Source: Mesostigma viride (taxonomy: Eukaryota > Streptophyta > Mesostigmatophyceae > Mesostigmatales > Mesostigmataceae). Taken from it: 64,000 nt of DNA. Positions 1-32,623 of the stretch are shown one piece after another. Made by a program: the position numbers and the translations under genes. Position 1 is the stretch's first letter; every line of letters starts with the position of its first letter. The notes below the pieces were generated by a model that saw nothing but the letters and a program-made list of their open reading frames with translations, did no database searches and had not been told where the DNA came from. Location of the stretch: NCBI GenBank assembly GCA_009746045.1, contig RPFO01000165.1:7229735-7293734 (forward strand), written 5' to 3'.

Positions 1-1634
1 TAGGACTGAGTTTTTGGGTTTCGTAGAAAATTCGCCCAAGTCGGAATGTTTGTCAAAAAAATTCCCTCAAAATTTATTCAAATACTACGTGAAATGACCT
101 TTCTTAGACATATTTTTGCGATTTTTTTGGATTTTGTTTGGGCGGCTAAATGTACGGTCAAAGTACAGGTGGTAAGGGTACTTTTTCACGTGAAACGTGA
201 GTTCCGGAAATGCACGACCTAGCCATGGCGGCTTGCGCCCATGCATGCAGTTTACGTTTGCGGACGATTTAGCTGGTAAAACCCAGGAAATAGATTTTAT
301 ATGTCCTAAAGATGACACAAACCAATTTTTAGCTCCCGGGGATGCGATTTACCAGGTGTCGGCACTGCTCTTGCTGGAAAAAACTGCGACCAGGCAGGTT
401 GACGGAATTGATGACTAAATTTAATTTACGGTGCATTTCGAAGGGTTTATATGCTTCTTTCTACTTATTATCATGCATGTGTGTAGAATTAAGTCAGTGG
501 CAGTAAAGATTTGATTATTTCGACCACTCTGTCATGTCATGGTTTGTGTGCCGCAAGTGTCACTTTTGCGGGCACCGCCTGGGCCAAGATAACACCATCC
601 GTGCACGGTAAAGCTGAAATATCGTCACCTCATCGTTTTGTTATGTTCTTACATGAGTTTGAGCTTGCAAGGCGCTGTCAGTTTCGAATCTTGATGCGCT
701 TTCTTGACCGTTGCCTGCCCCTCTCTAAACCCCCCATTTTTTATGATGTTACCAGGCATTTGCCTTACCCTAGTGTACTTTTGCAGTTTTTTAGGCGCTG
801 TATGGGTTTAAATACCTTCATAGATGTTAGTTATTCTTTTGCTACGTTCATACTGCGTGATTGTATGGCCATGGGCTGCATCCAGCGTGCTTTCAAGCTT
901 ATACGGGTGAGTGAAGAATCTTGGTGATAAACCACTGTCATCATGTGCCAGCAAGTATGTTGGCCATGCCATGGCAAGGCAAAACAGTGTTAGCCATCTC
1001 TATTCTTGTTAAAAACAATTGAAATATGCTTAACCTACCCATTATATTGGTGGTTAAGGCTCATAATAAAACCCTTTGTAGGTAGGTATCAATGCCCATT
1101 CCCTACGTGCGTGCATAGGCTCTCACACATATACTAAGGTATAATATAACTGCAATATGATGATGCAAGTATGTTTTCCTGTTATGCTAGAAGGGAAATG
1201 AGTTGATTGGCATGGTTGGTTGCCACGGTGGTGTGTAGTATGACCGCACTTACATGCTTGCACATTGCTAGCAACCTCGAAACCCATTCTTAGGGCTGGT
1301 GGTTTTTGGTGAGTTTCAGGTAGAGGCTGTGGCCAAATTGAGCCCAGTTTTTTGCCATGTTTCAAGAACTATATTGTTTACACGCCTATATTTTTTCAAC
1401 ATGCAAATGGATTTTATTGAATTTTCCCAACTCGTCCTTCCACAGAAAATTGCCAAATCGCGAGCATGGGTTGACACCCTTGTAAAATTTTACATGATTT
1501 GGTCAACATATGATTTTTTAGGCATATGCCCAAGCATTAGCATGATATTGAGTGCTCTGATGCATATCAAACATATGGGGTACCCCCCTACCCTTACCGC
1601 TACATGATCTCAAAGTTGGCATACTCAGTCCTAT
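1..1634. mobile_element. DNA-transposon-like element bounded by short terminal inverted repeats
   Basis: The window opens with TAGGACTGAGT and the same 11 bases occur inverted at about 1624-1634, so the stretch looks like an element with short terminal inverted repeats. The interior is AT-richer than the neighbouring genes and holds only short open frames (for example 197-418 and 511-927, both +) that I do not recognise. No transposase motif is visible, so it is probably non-autonomous. A second copy of the terminal sequence starts at about 1639 in direct orientation, making a hairpin with the right end; it may begin a neighbouring element. The left flank is outside the window, so no target-site duplication can be tested. 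Confidence 0.5.
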
Positions 1635-1779
1635 TTTTAGGACTGAGTTTTGACGTACGACGTGTTAATTAATTTATGCGGCCTTTTCTGGAGACCATGC
1701 CATACCTATGCATGCCGAGCAATTAAACACACCACGACGTAGCGCTGGGCCCTGAAGCTACGTCGATCTGAGGCTACAC

Positions 1780-3245
1780 CTGAGTCCCGGCCCAGAAGGC
1801 AGCGGTGCCCCTAATCAAGCTTTAGTTAGTGGTCTACTTGGCTCTTCCTGTGGCCTCGCCATCGGCATCGCCTGAGCCCTGGCAAAAGCAGTCCCCCTTC
1901 ATGAAGAACCAAAATGGCACGAATATGACTTTGATATCAACGCCCCTGGCCAGCTATTGGCAACGAATCCCGTCAGAATTCATATGATCGATGGACGTGT
2001 TCTACGGGCCGCACGCCTCGAGCGCTTGTTGAATTGTGCAAGCACTTCCACCGGCCACGAAAACTGCCTCCATCTGCCGAACGGCAACCCGGACTACAAG
2101 CGATCGAGCAATGCCGACCACCTGCCCCACTTCACCCGCCCCCGCCTTGCATATATTGGCCCTGTGCTCCCTCTTCGGGCGCTCCGACGCCGAGATCCGG
2201 GCACCCCGGCCCCCCAAACCGCCGTGACCAAAACCACCTTTTGCTCCGGTAGTTGGGGTTAAGGAGGCCTTCGCGCAGCACGTGAACCCACTCTCTGCAG
2301 ATGTGGCAGCCATGGCCCCAATCATGGGCTCCGGAGGCACGTTGACTGCCGAGCTTGGACCCCTCCTCTCCTCCATCACCACCGCCACCTCCAAGCTCAG
2401 TCCTCGCCTCCCTCGCCACCACCGATGCCATCACCGCCCAGCTCCTCATGAGCTGGACAAGCGGCTTGAGGACCACGCGATGTCACCACTTGCTCAAGAG
2501 TGCTTGCAGGCTGCAAAACACCACGGGCCTCACAACCCAGGCGGTAAAGGACCTTGCCGCCAGGCCAGCCCCTAGTGGCCCCGCCGGCGATGCACCTCCC
2601 ACCCAGACCTGGGCCGCCAATGATGCTGCTGAGCCACCACCTCCCGACCACCTCCGCCATCGCTGCAAAGCTCAAGCAACAGACGCTCAACCTCCGCGAG
2701 GAGGCCGAGCTCAACAAGCGCAGCCACAACGTTCGTCATCGTCAGGCACTTTGACCAGCTGGCAGCCAGGTGAGAACTCCGAGAAGCATGCCGCAAGGCG
2801 TTTGAGAAAAACATCCTTGCCCGGCCCGATGGCTCTCACTGGTGAGGTCAGGCCGGACTGTTCTCCGCCTTCCCCGCTCACGGGGCAATGCTGGACCGCC
2901 CCTGCTGCTCGACTCAGTACGTGACCTTTGAACAGTACATGGCGGACAACCTGTACCACCATGCACCGCCATTACTGACCATGCACTTGGAAGCTACAGG
3001 AGCTGGAAGACACGCGCCTTGAGGCCGCCGGCTGACCGCGACCGTCGCCGCTGCCGGGTCATCCTCGATCAGGCGCTTTGACAAGCTATAGGCGCCGGGG
3101 GAGACCCAAGACTCTCTTCTCGACGAGCTCAGGAACGAGCTAGCTCTTGGCGCGCATGCGGAGCTGCCACTTCAGGAGGTGCAACACTGCAAGGTGCCTA
3201 CTGCATGCCTGCCCCATCCACGGGACAAGGCTGCCCCCCCCCAGT
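1780..3245 (+). pseudogene. Decayed LINE ORF1-like region, copy A, first part
   Basis: This stretch is a degraded relative of 45050-46083 (minus strand). Shared segments include a frame reading like LTTQAVKDLAA...GDAPPTQTWA (about 2530-2610) and another reading LHILALCSLFGRSDAEI (about 2145-2205), matching LQHMLLCSLLMRSDGQI in the other copy. The reading frame changes several times, so it is not a working gene. The proline- and alanine-rich, low-complexity composition fits the amino-terminal part of a non-LTR retrotransposon ORF1. The assignment rests mainly on the clearer carboxy-terminal part found further on (3691-3848, 5581-5640 and 46100-46460). Confidence 0.45.
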
Positions 3246-3697
3246 TAATAAACGAATGGACCTCTCAATGCTCAATGGCCTAACGCATGTTGTGTTTATT
3301 ACAATAAATCACAAGCCCTGCACACAACGTGCACAAGGGCATTTAGCATTCTCGACAAGCAACGCCCTGCCCGGCTGCCACGTCTGGAGCAGCCGACAGT
3401 GGCCGTTGGGCTCTGTGGTGCAGCCTGAGTGGCGCGACGCCACTGCTAGACTCTCAGGACCCTCGCCCAACATCCGACACCTCAATGCCAGTCCCGAGTG
3501 GGTACTGGCGACGCCGTACCGCCAATCCTGCTTGGGTACTGGCGTCCGTCACCAGGACTCGGCTATCTAATAGTCTAGCATGCCGAATCACATATAGCCG
3601 GGACTTCTGACCGAGCCTACACGTGCGAAACCCCAGATAGCACATTGCTATCTGGTACTTAGCCTATGTCCACGACTAGAGGCTAACTCCCCCCAGT
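3246..3697. mobile_element. Insertion of about 450 bp in LINE ORF1-like copy A
   Basis: Comparison with the uninterrupted relative at about 46200-46230 shows extra DNA here. The flanks both read CCCCAGT (3241-3245 and 3691-3697), compatible with a short target-site duplication in a C-rich run. I see no inverted repeats and no convincing frame; it contains an internal repeat around GGGTACTGGCG. The class is unknown. Confidence 0.4.
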
Positions 3698-3848
3698 GGT
3701 CCTCACATTCAGCGACATCGCTACCCGTCCGAGTTCGGTTCATCTCTTGCATATCGCAAGAAGCTGGCGCGCACCCCCTGGTCGCTTGACGACGACCTGA
3801 CGCCAGCCCAGCAGCAGAAACGCCGCGACCATATTGCCAGTGTGAGAT
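3691..3848 (+). pseudogene. LINE ORF1-like carboxy-terminal fragment, copy A, second part
   Basis: The segment encodes a degraded version of a block ending in WSLDDDLTPAQQQKRRD. The same block is at 46220-46370. A 'DDLTPAQQ...R...WP' block followed by a 'frg..LYV' block is characteristic of the carboxy-terminal part of ORF1 proteins in many algal and protist non-LTR retrotransposons (from memory). The frame is broken upstream, and the following bases are displaced to 5581-5640 by the insertion at 3849-5580. Confidence 0.5.
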
Positions 3849-5580
3849 CATACGCCGTATAATACGGTATAATACGGTATAATACGTAATACGCTGGCTT
3901 TTAGCGTATAATTTTTCATACGTAATACGTTTTAGCGCATAATGACGTATAATACCGTATAATGCCGTGTTTTCCGCGTTTTTTTTACGTTTTGCGCGGC
4001 TAGGATGCCAGAACGACAGGGCAACGATTTGAAGCCACAGATTTCGTATCTCTACTAAGTACTGACCCGTCTGAACTTTCACAATTCGACGCGATCTTAT
4101 TTTGACATTGTGGTGCACAGTGCGCGCACCGTGCGGAGGTGGCCATGGCGACGTGCGTTCCGTTAAAATATGGCTAATCCGGCGGGCGACAGGCGAAAAA
4201 ATTAAGCCGATGGTTAAAAGTGATGTTCTATTATGATGTTTCATAGCAAGATCTGCACTATTTGCAAATTCGCTGCCTTTGTTGGTACAGATTTGCACGG
4301 GGGTCTCATCCAACGTCAATTTGGCCGCGATGAATAATCTAGCATGTGTGCCTGCGACGGTAGAACTCGACATTCGTGGGTTATTTTGATGCAGCAAGAG
4401 CCGTTTAGTAACGGACACCATGAAAATAACCTAAGCATCTTCGATCTGCGGCCATTTCCTGTCATTTCTAAAATGATTTCGTTCAGGCCTGCGCGATCCG
4501 CGGTTAATCCATCCATGGCTGGCTGGCTTTTCTTGCGCGCCTGGGTAGGAAATAATGCCGGCCGTGGTACGTTGATTTGCCGCATGTCACCGCCCAGTCT
4601 GTTTGCGCTCTTAATGAACCTGGCATGAAACTTTTTGCGCCGTTTCTGGGTTTTTCTTGCTATTTTGTTCTCCACTTGTTGCAGTTGTGCTATCAGATTT
4701 TCCGCAGCTTTCAATGGTTTTCCTTACGCTGCGTATGCCATGCTTCCTAAAGCTACCCAGAATTGATCGGGCAGTTATCTGGCTTTGCTACGCTTCCTGT
4801 ATGGAGGTTTTCACACGGTAGACATTCTATATTGCGTAGTCAAGGACCCTAGCTGCCTGGGAGCGGCATCACCGTTGCAAGGAGCTGGCGAGCTCATAGA
4901 CGCCTGTCATGCTCTTCAGCCTGCTGGAAAACAAGGTTGTTGTATGGAAGGTGAGAATATGTGAGTTACTTATCACATCCCCACCTGTTTAGCCTCCGTG
5001 GTTCCCCAACGGGGACACGAGATTAATTAATATTAATTAATTAATTCAGTTAATTAATTAATTAATGCACACCACGAGTCACACACCTGTAGTCACATGC
5101 AGCTCAGTATATTCACATAGCATCGCACCATGCAAACATACTACATGCATTAATTGTATACTACTGTAGTATTTGCGTGCATGCACAGCCACATATATAT
5201 ATATTAAAATATATAATTACTTGCATCAAAGTGAAGGCACCCAAGTAAACATAACCAATATAAAGCCACATATATACACATACACACAATTATGCATGCG
5301 CACGTTTACATTCTCAGTATTACATGCAATACATCGATCGTGTCCACAATATCCACCGTATAGAGTATAGCCGAGGGTAGGGCAACCTTGGATTATGTCC
5401 AAAACAGTGTTAAAAACATGTGGATTGATGGTGGGTGTCTTAAAATGTGTAAAATCAGAGTATTCTGAGTGTGTCCGTACGAAAACGTATAATACCGTAT
5501 TATACCGTATTATACCGTATTATACATTATACTCCACCGTGACCGTATAACGCGTATAACGTACGATCTCACTCTGCATA
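3849..5580. mobile_element. Mutator-like (MULE-type) insertion of about 1.7 kb with imperfect TIRs
   Basis: The element begins TGAGATCATACG and ends with the near inverse CGTACGATCTCA. Both ends continue into multiple TATAATACGG / CCGTATTATA motifs. The flanks are near copies of each other, CATATTGCCAG on the left and CATATTGCAG on the right, as expected for the 9-11 bp target duplications of Mutator-like elements. It sits inside a LINE ORF1-like block whose two halves rejoin when it is removed. Minus-strand frames at 4316-4714 and about 4000-4420 have protein-like composition but no transposase motif I recognise, so an intact transposase is unlikely. Confidence 0.55.
4995..5062 (+). repeat. 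Short hairpin plus TTAA-tail retroposon-like unit
   Basis: The sequence has a small hairpin of the form GTnnCCCCAACGGGnnAC, then CACGAG, then repeated TTAATTAA. Similar units occur at 5640-5690, 44466-44517 (inverted), 46961-47020 and 51401-51465 (inverted). It lies within the Mutator-like insertion. Confidence 0.5.
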
Positions 5581-5640
5581 TTGCAGTGGCCCGACTTCAT
5601 CCGCCACAAGTCCAGCCCCGAGAAGCCCATCCATCAGTGT
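5581..5640 (+). pseudogene. LINE ORF1-like fragment, copy A, third part
   Basis: After the Mutator-like insertion the frame resumes with QWPDFIRHKSSPEKP, which aligns with QWPDYIRHKTNP in the copy at about 46360-46410. Its position and order show it was continuous with 3691-3848 before the insertion. Confidence 0.5.
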
Positions 5641-5641
5641 T

Positions 5642-5770
5642 AATACCCCGTGACTCCCCAACGGGAGCACTCTATAATTAATCAACCCGAGGAGGCTTGT
5701 TGTTCGGCATCCACTAATAATTAATTAATTAAATATTCTTGTGCTCCTGTTGGGGAGTCACAGAGTATAA
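5642..5770. mobile_element. MITE-like unit with 23-bp inverted ends
   Basis: A CCGTGACTCCCCAACGGG block at about 5648 and its near inverse at about 5743-5766 enclose about 80 bp with TTAATTAA repeats. It could be a small inverted-repeat element or two opposed copies of the hairpin/TTAA tail family. Confidence 0.4.
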
Positions 5771-6281
5771 ACCCCGATGGACGGCCTCCACTATACCCGA
5801 TGCCATGCAAGCCAGCTTGTGGACCAGTTGCATGCATGTGCATCTTTAATTTCCACGCATACATCACCATGCAGGAGAGGTGCCTAGCCCCCCTGCATGT
5901 CTGCCATATGCACATTCTAATTGTTGGTACCGCAAAAATGGAATGTGCGGCTGGGGTCCGGGCCGTCCGGCCGGTCATATGTAAGCCAGTCCGCAGCCCC
6001 GGAATTCATCTTTCCTTTGTTTGTTTTAACATACAGCCAGAAGGTTTTCTCAGAAAAACTTTCTCAGCCACTGAAAACTTCCCATGCAGGAGGTGCCGGA
6101 TTCTGCTCACTCAGGCATGTCGTCCTACAAGCGCCTTAGCGTGTAGACTGCGTCAGGTGGGTACCTACACCCTCAGGAACCTTCAACCTCTATCTTGAAG
6201 ACACATGCAGCGAGAAGGAGGGAAGGTGCCGGCGACTAGCTCGCACTAGCTTCTCCCAATGCCACAATGGGCAGGCCACAT

Positions 6282-6283
6282 AG

Positions 6284-6373
<90 letters not shown>
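6282..6373. repeat. (CT)n microsatellite
   Basis: About 92 bp of uninterrupted CT dinucleotide. No gene is seen in the surrounding 5770-8260 stretch apart from short unsupported frames. Confidence 0.95.
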
Positions 6374-6378
<5 letters not shown>

Positions 6379-6502
6379 ATGGTGCAGACCGTGGTGAGTA
6401 GGCTGACGCAAAGCGGATGCTATAAGGTGAGGGGCGGTCAAGGCGTAGGCTGATGCGCAAGAAATGGACACGATAGGATCAAATGCCAACACGTTCACAT
6501 AC

Positions 6503-6657
6503 TGATGCCATTCCAATGTCCCCATATACTGAAACAGCTTGCTTCTATCCCGGGGGCTGATGCCATTCCAATGTCCCCATATAAACAGCTTGCTGCTATC
6601 CCGGGGGCTGATGCCATTCCAATGTCCCCATATAAACAGCTTGCTTCTATCCCGGGG
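6503..6657. repeat. Tandem repeat, three copies of about 50 bp
   Basis: Three copies of a unit starting TGATGCCATTCCAATGTCCC and ending CCCGGGGG, the first slightly longer (56 bp) than the next two (50 bp). Confidence 0.85.
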
Positions 6658-8260
6658 GATCCTGGGGGACGGCTTCCACAGTCTGTCCGGGGGCCTTCAA
6701 CCGTTTGTTGCTGACATTAAGGATCCCCACGACCGGCCTGCCACGCCAATTTAACCCTTGGGCTTCTCAGGGGATGTCTTGTGGTGGATATAGACAGGCC
6801 GTGGCAAGGTAGACTCAGAAGGTTGGTTGTGCTGGGGGAGGGGAGGGGCGTATGAGGTGCCTGGCATCCTCCTCACTCTGACAAAAGAGGTCATGATTTT
6901 GGTGTGCGTCTAGGGCGGCAAAATACATGTTACGGTCAGTTTGGCTGAGCACTAGCTTATCTTTTAGCGTCTGGCCGAGTGGAATCACGGGAAAATCAAT
7001 AACGTAAGCTAGCTTGTCAGAATAAGTTCTACCTTTGGATTGCATTTCCCCTCCTTCAGGAGGATTCTGAATGTTTGCATGACCCAGTTTGGTATACATG
7101 TTCATAAATCAGTCTACTTAAATAAATTGATTTATTTAGGGGCCGGGGGCTCTGGAAAGTACCTGTTTCGCGGGGAAATTAAGCTTCAATTACTATCCGC
7201 TAAGGCGCTACATACAGTAGGCGTTATTACAAGCAACGATGAGCAAATCATCGCGCGTAAATGCGAGGCACGAGTCACGACTTGCTGCACAAGCTCGTCT
7301 CAGGGATCACTAGCTAGTCAGCGGGCTTTGGTAAGATACAGATACCATGGGCTGCACTGTAGCGGTAAACGGTACGTCATTTCAATGATTACCGTGTAGG
7401 TACTGTCTTCGCTGCCCAAGCTGTCCAAAGCAACTATGTGAACCGCGCAGCCTGCACGGTGCTTGTTGTATCAGATAGCAGTACGAGAATCATGCTCTCG
7501 TTAGTACTGAAGTGTCTACCTGCCGGCTTTTCGGCACTTCCAAACGGAAATATGTACCATACCCGGCCCTTTGTACAATACCCTCTCTCCGTCTCTTTTC
7601 TCGTCTCTCGAGGATAGGCGACATATGTATCCGGAAAGTCGCTTGCAAGCAACAAGCAAATCACTTGTGCATAATTGTGAGGATCGGTCTGGCCCTCGTG
7701 GGCGAAAAGCAGCCCGCGTGGCTACAATGCCTACAAAACATTGCTTTCCGCACTCGGGTCGATCCAGTGAGGATAAGCTCTACTTATTCCGACGCCGGCT
7801 TGCTAACCCACGTCGTTGTACAGTATGCTGTACTGTACCAGATTCCAGCCTTTTCCAGCAGGCATTCAGAGAGGCCGGGAACCACCCAGGGTCGTTGACG
7901 ATCAGTGCCACCAACTTGCCCGAGTTTCCCAGTTCTTAATTTCAGCCAATGCAAAGTTGCCACGTTAGACTGCTGACAACGGGTAGCATGGAACAACTAC
8001 AACCCGGTTTGAGTTTTGACACCGATAGCACTCCCGAGATTTTGTGCCAAACATGTTGAACCCACCGCGCCTGCTGACCGCCAAAAGTAGCCCCGCGATG
8101 CGCGCATGCTGCAGGGCACGTTGCACGTTTGCGCGCGGTGTGTGCTGTCTGCAAGTGCGCTCCTGCCTGACTCCATTTCCCCCGACCGAGCACCAACTAC
8201 CACGACGATAAGGTTTTTAGAGACTGCTGCAGCTAGGGTGTAGCCACGAGACATTTTAAT

Positions 8261-29306
<21,046 letters not shown>

Positions 29307-30480
29307 GCGCGATGGCCTGCGAGGGACCCTTAGGTAGGCGGTAGTGCATGGAAGGGTGAGGCGGCAACAGCATGCGATTGACCAGCAGCCCTGATGTTTT
29401 GTGGTAGTCTAGCAAAGACGACTGTCTTTTCTCCCATGATGCGTGAAGGGCTTTGAAGGGAGCGGAGTGTTGGGGGGCGCGAAATTGAAATATTCCTGTA
29501 TCGTGTATGTTTCACGTTACTGTAGATTGTCTGTACCGACCCAAAGCTAAAACATCTTGTCACACTTGTCAGGTCGTCGTAATGTGTAAGGTATGGAATT
29601 GAGCCTCCATTCCATTTTCATCTACCTGAAACATGCGACTGGTAGGGTGCCAGGCTGGTGGGGCTGGGGCAGAAGACATTGCTTTAAATTGTTGTGAATT
29701 GGATTGTCGATGTGTTTGCCCTGGACTGTGTGCCGCATCAAGGTCAGCAGTCGGTTGTCTATGCATGCGCACCCAGTTGTCCTCTCCAACCTCATTTTGT
29801 TGACCTGATTTGTTTGTCCATGGCATGGTGTTGTGGTCTCGCAGGATTGGGGGCTGCATGGACTAAAACATCATGCCGGTTCGCGACATCAAGCCCGGGC
29901 AACAAGGCAGAATAATGGCAAAGACTAGCACTTGAGAATAAGTTGTGAATCGGGTAACCCATAGCATTGGCCCCAGGCTCGCCCAAGTCAGTTGCTTGCC
30001 ATGGGATGGGAATTGCAGGCCTGAGCCTGTTTGTCTCACGGATCCGCTGTGCCACTGGTCATAGACGGTCCCTGGGGTGATCCGGGGACATGACCGGTCC
30101 CTTGTGTTTATGTTGGGACATGGCCGGTCCTTTGGTGATTTCTGGGATTCGGATGGGCGGCGGGGGGGCTTTTATGGTTTTCCTTTTTACTGCAAGTGAA
30201 TGCACTTACCTGATCGGTAGGTGTAAGTGGCTCAGTCAGTTCCCATCCCAACGTGTGCGAAACTAGTTATTGAATATTGCCTCTAATGGCAGCCCTGCCT
30301 TTCCACGATTACCTACAACGGGTTTTTCTTGGTGTACCCCACCTGCTGTTATGGTGCTGCAGACATGGTATTTGTGGGCCTTTACTGTATAAACTTCATG
30401 CAGAACTTACTAAAGAACTAAATTTAATTAATGAGACAACTTTCATTGATTAAAAGCACGTGACTGCATCATTACACATT
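29307..30480. other. Intergenic: probable 3' flank of the coiled-coil gene
   Basis: No convincing gene is seen. A TGTAA motif, the usual green-algal polyadenylation signal, occurs at about 29584, some 280 bases after the stop. Confidence 0.4.
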
Positions 30481-30494
30481 TGATCGAGCAAAAA

Positions 30495-30815
30495 TCCTCA
30501 ATGAAGTGGGTGTCGAGTTCAGTGCACCTTCCGCTCCCTTGAAGGTCGGACCCCCATTGTGCTGTATTGTCGGTTATGCCCCACATGCCAAGCACCCTGG
30601 CAAAGACCGCGAAGCGTTTTTCAACCAGTTGCTCGACCTTGAGAGACAGAACCCAATTAATTAATTAATTAATTAATTAATTAATTAATTAATTAATTAA
30701 TTAATTAATTAATTAATTAATTAATTAATTAATTAATTAATTAATTGTTGCCATCTTGGTGGACGCCAATGCGCGACCCTGCCCGTGGGCCGCGGGGGGC
30801 ATGTACGCGTCGCGC
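30495..30815 (+). pseudogene. LINE endonuclease (EEP-fold) fragment, interrupted by (TTAA)n
   Basis: A frame reads VGYAPHAKHPGKDREAFFNQ and then LLDLERQ up to about 30652. After the TTAA run it resumes as VAILVDANARPCPW. These match the order of two hallmark blocks of the exonuclease-endonuclease-phosphatase domain of non-LTR retrotransposons (the YAP... block and the G/VDxNAR block with its catalytic Asp and Asn). The fragment lacks the rest of the domain and any reverse transcriptase. Confidence 0.6.
30653..30746. repeat. (TTAA)n microsatellite
   Basis: About 94 bp of perfect AATT/TTAA repeat, inserted within the LINE endonuclease remnant. Confidence 0.95.
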
Positions 30816-30965
30816 GCATATTAAAAAAATTAAATTAAATTATAACATGACTCCGTTGGGAGATCATGTAGCACTTTTCCCGTGGGTGGATGAAGGGGGG
30901 GGCAAAGCCGCGAAACCGAACTAATCTAACTCTAAGCTATTCTAATCTAGAAAACCCTACTTATA

Positions 30966-31190
30966 CTACTCAGCAAAGCGCCCCTTCCGCTTGGGGGGAG
31001 GGGGCTTGCCCACAGGGGCGGGCGTATGAGCCTGGACAATGGTCTTCCACCTCCTCTTGTCCTGCATAGCAGTCCAAGCAAGAGAGAGGGAGTGAATGCG
31101 ATTTTCAAACTGCGCTGGGACCACTAGGTCAGCCATCAACTGTCTACGCTGTCTAATCTCGTCCGAAATGCGAGGCATGCCCTGGTACAA
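30966..31190 (-). pseudogene. LINE polyprotein carboxy-terminal fragment
   Basis: The 74-aa frame contains LSLAWTAMQDKRRWKTIVQA followed by PVGKPPPPKRKGR. It aligns by eye with LSVIWKKMMDKAKWAQVLED and PPPVGKRPRVQTRGR at 46663-46836. A 'W..a.dr.rW..lv' tail followed by a basic stretch is typical of the far end of non-LTR retrotransposon polyproteins. No reverse transcriptase domain is attached. Confidence 0.45.
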
Positions 31191-31635
31191 AGATTCGCGC
31201 GCATATAACCGATCATAATTATGCCAACAACCCTCCTCCTAATTGAGCAACTACTTACTGATCGAGGGTGACTTGACAGCTGCCAACACGCTGTTTGCTA
31301 AGCCGCCTGATGCGTGAGTGACCTTAGTGGGTCCCGCGTGCAGCTAGGGCGGCTGGCTCGGTCCTCCCTCGATCGTCGGAGGCCGGTGTGATTGCTTAAA
31401 GATCTGTCTTTAATGACAGGAAGTAAAATATCTGTATCAAGGAGGGCAAAATATCTGTATATTTAGTGGAGCAGATCGTCCACCATTTTATTCTGTTACA
31501 AGTGCGTACTCCAATGCATGCATGCAGGCCCGTGCCAATGTTCTGTCTGCATCAACCACATGCACTTGGTGCTGTCACACTTGGAAGAAAATCTAACATG
31601 GTAGTATTAAAAATAAAATAAATCCGGATACTCCC

Positions 31636-31873
31636 GATTTCCGGCCTGCGCTGGTTGTCTCCATGATAGAATAGTTTCTTACCCAGGGCTGCCTACACTT
31701 TCAGCTTCGATCCGAACATACAATCAAGCCATAATTTTTCTTGTCCACGGCTACACATATCCACCTCCATTCATTTCCAGCATCCTGCACGACTCCACAA
31801 ACGCGATAAGATAACGGCAGGCTCAAGCTATGGTGTGGATTCTTCCAGAATTCTGGCCTGCGCTGGTTGTCTC
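31636..31873 (-). repeat. Two copies of a dispersed 27-29 bp motif
   Basis: GAGACAACCAGCGCAGGCC followed by GGAAAT or AGAATT occurs on the minus strand at about 31636-31662 and 31847-31873. Further copies are at 20956-20984 (+) and 43919-43947 (+). It is a dispersed repeat family of unknown nature. Confidence 0.7.
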
Positions 31874-32623
31874 TTTGATACAATCTAGCAAAGCATGCCC
31901 TTGCAGTTTGCGCTAGCCAGGGCGCTGGCCACTAGAGACAAGTAAAAGGGAATTTCTTTACAGGGCTTGCAGGAGTCTTCCCATCACTGGCCTGGGCTCC
32001 TCATATCCATGCCAGCTGCCACCAAATCTGCTGTGCCACCAAATCAGCCTGCACTGGTGCACTGGCTCCGCAGTTTTCTGCTAAGGCTTTCACAAGAAAT
32101 GCGCCCGAGCAAGAAGCATCGGTGACCCCAACAACCGTAGCTATAGTGCCCGTCTCCCTGGTGCCATATCAGACTCCCTGGGTATCATCCCAAGTTGCAT
32201 ACATGACCCCAGGCGCCAGTGCCTGCAGGGAAGGTCCCAGGAACATTGATCGCAACGCACGACGCACATGCACTGGCGTGATAAATTGTCCATAACCATT
32301 TCGTTGCCCTCGCGTGGCATCCCTGCTGCCGCTTGATGGACATGGCGTGATGGTCACTATAGTCACCTCACCGCATAAGGTTGACCCAGGCCATTACCCG
32401 CGCTGTACAGCATTCCTTGTCATTACCAAAGCCCTGCGACTTATCATTTTGATGTCGTAATACATTTCCTGTTGACCTGCGGCGCAGGCCAAGCGCGACT
32501 CCTCCCCGCAGTCAAACGACATATTTAGTTGAACAGTGTGGACCGCCCGTCATGCATCCCTTCATCCATTGATGTGCCTCCTTTGGGAGAGCTGTGTGCC
32601 CTCATGACGAGTGCCCAGTCCCC
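31874..32623. other. Intergenic between LINE debris and PACRG 3' end
   Basis: I see no gene, RNA or repeat that I can support in this 750-bp stretch. Confidence 0.4.

Noticed and set aside
6815-7105. Minus-strand frame of 96 aa (6815-7105)
   Set aside because: Composition is plausible, but there are no recognised motif, splice partners or homologous copy in the window, so I do not call it a gene.
7434-8254. Several overlapping short ORFs upstream of the coiled-coil gene
   Set aside because: They overlap one another on both strands with no consistent codon pattern. The region is more likely promoter and 5' UTR.
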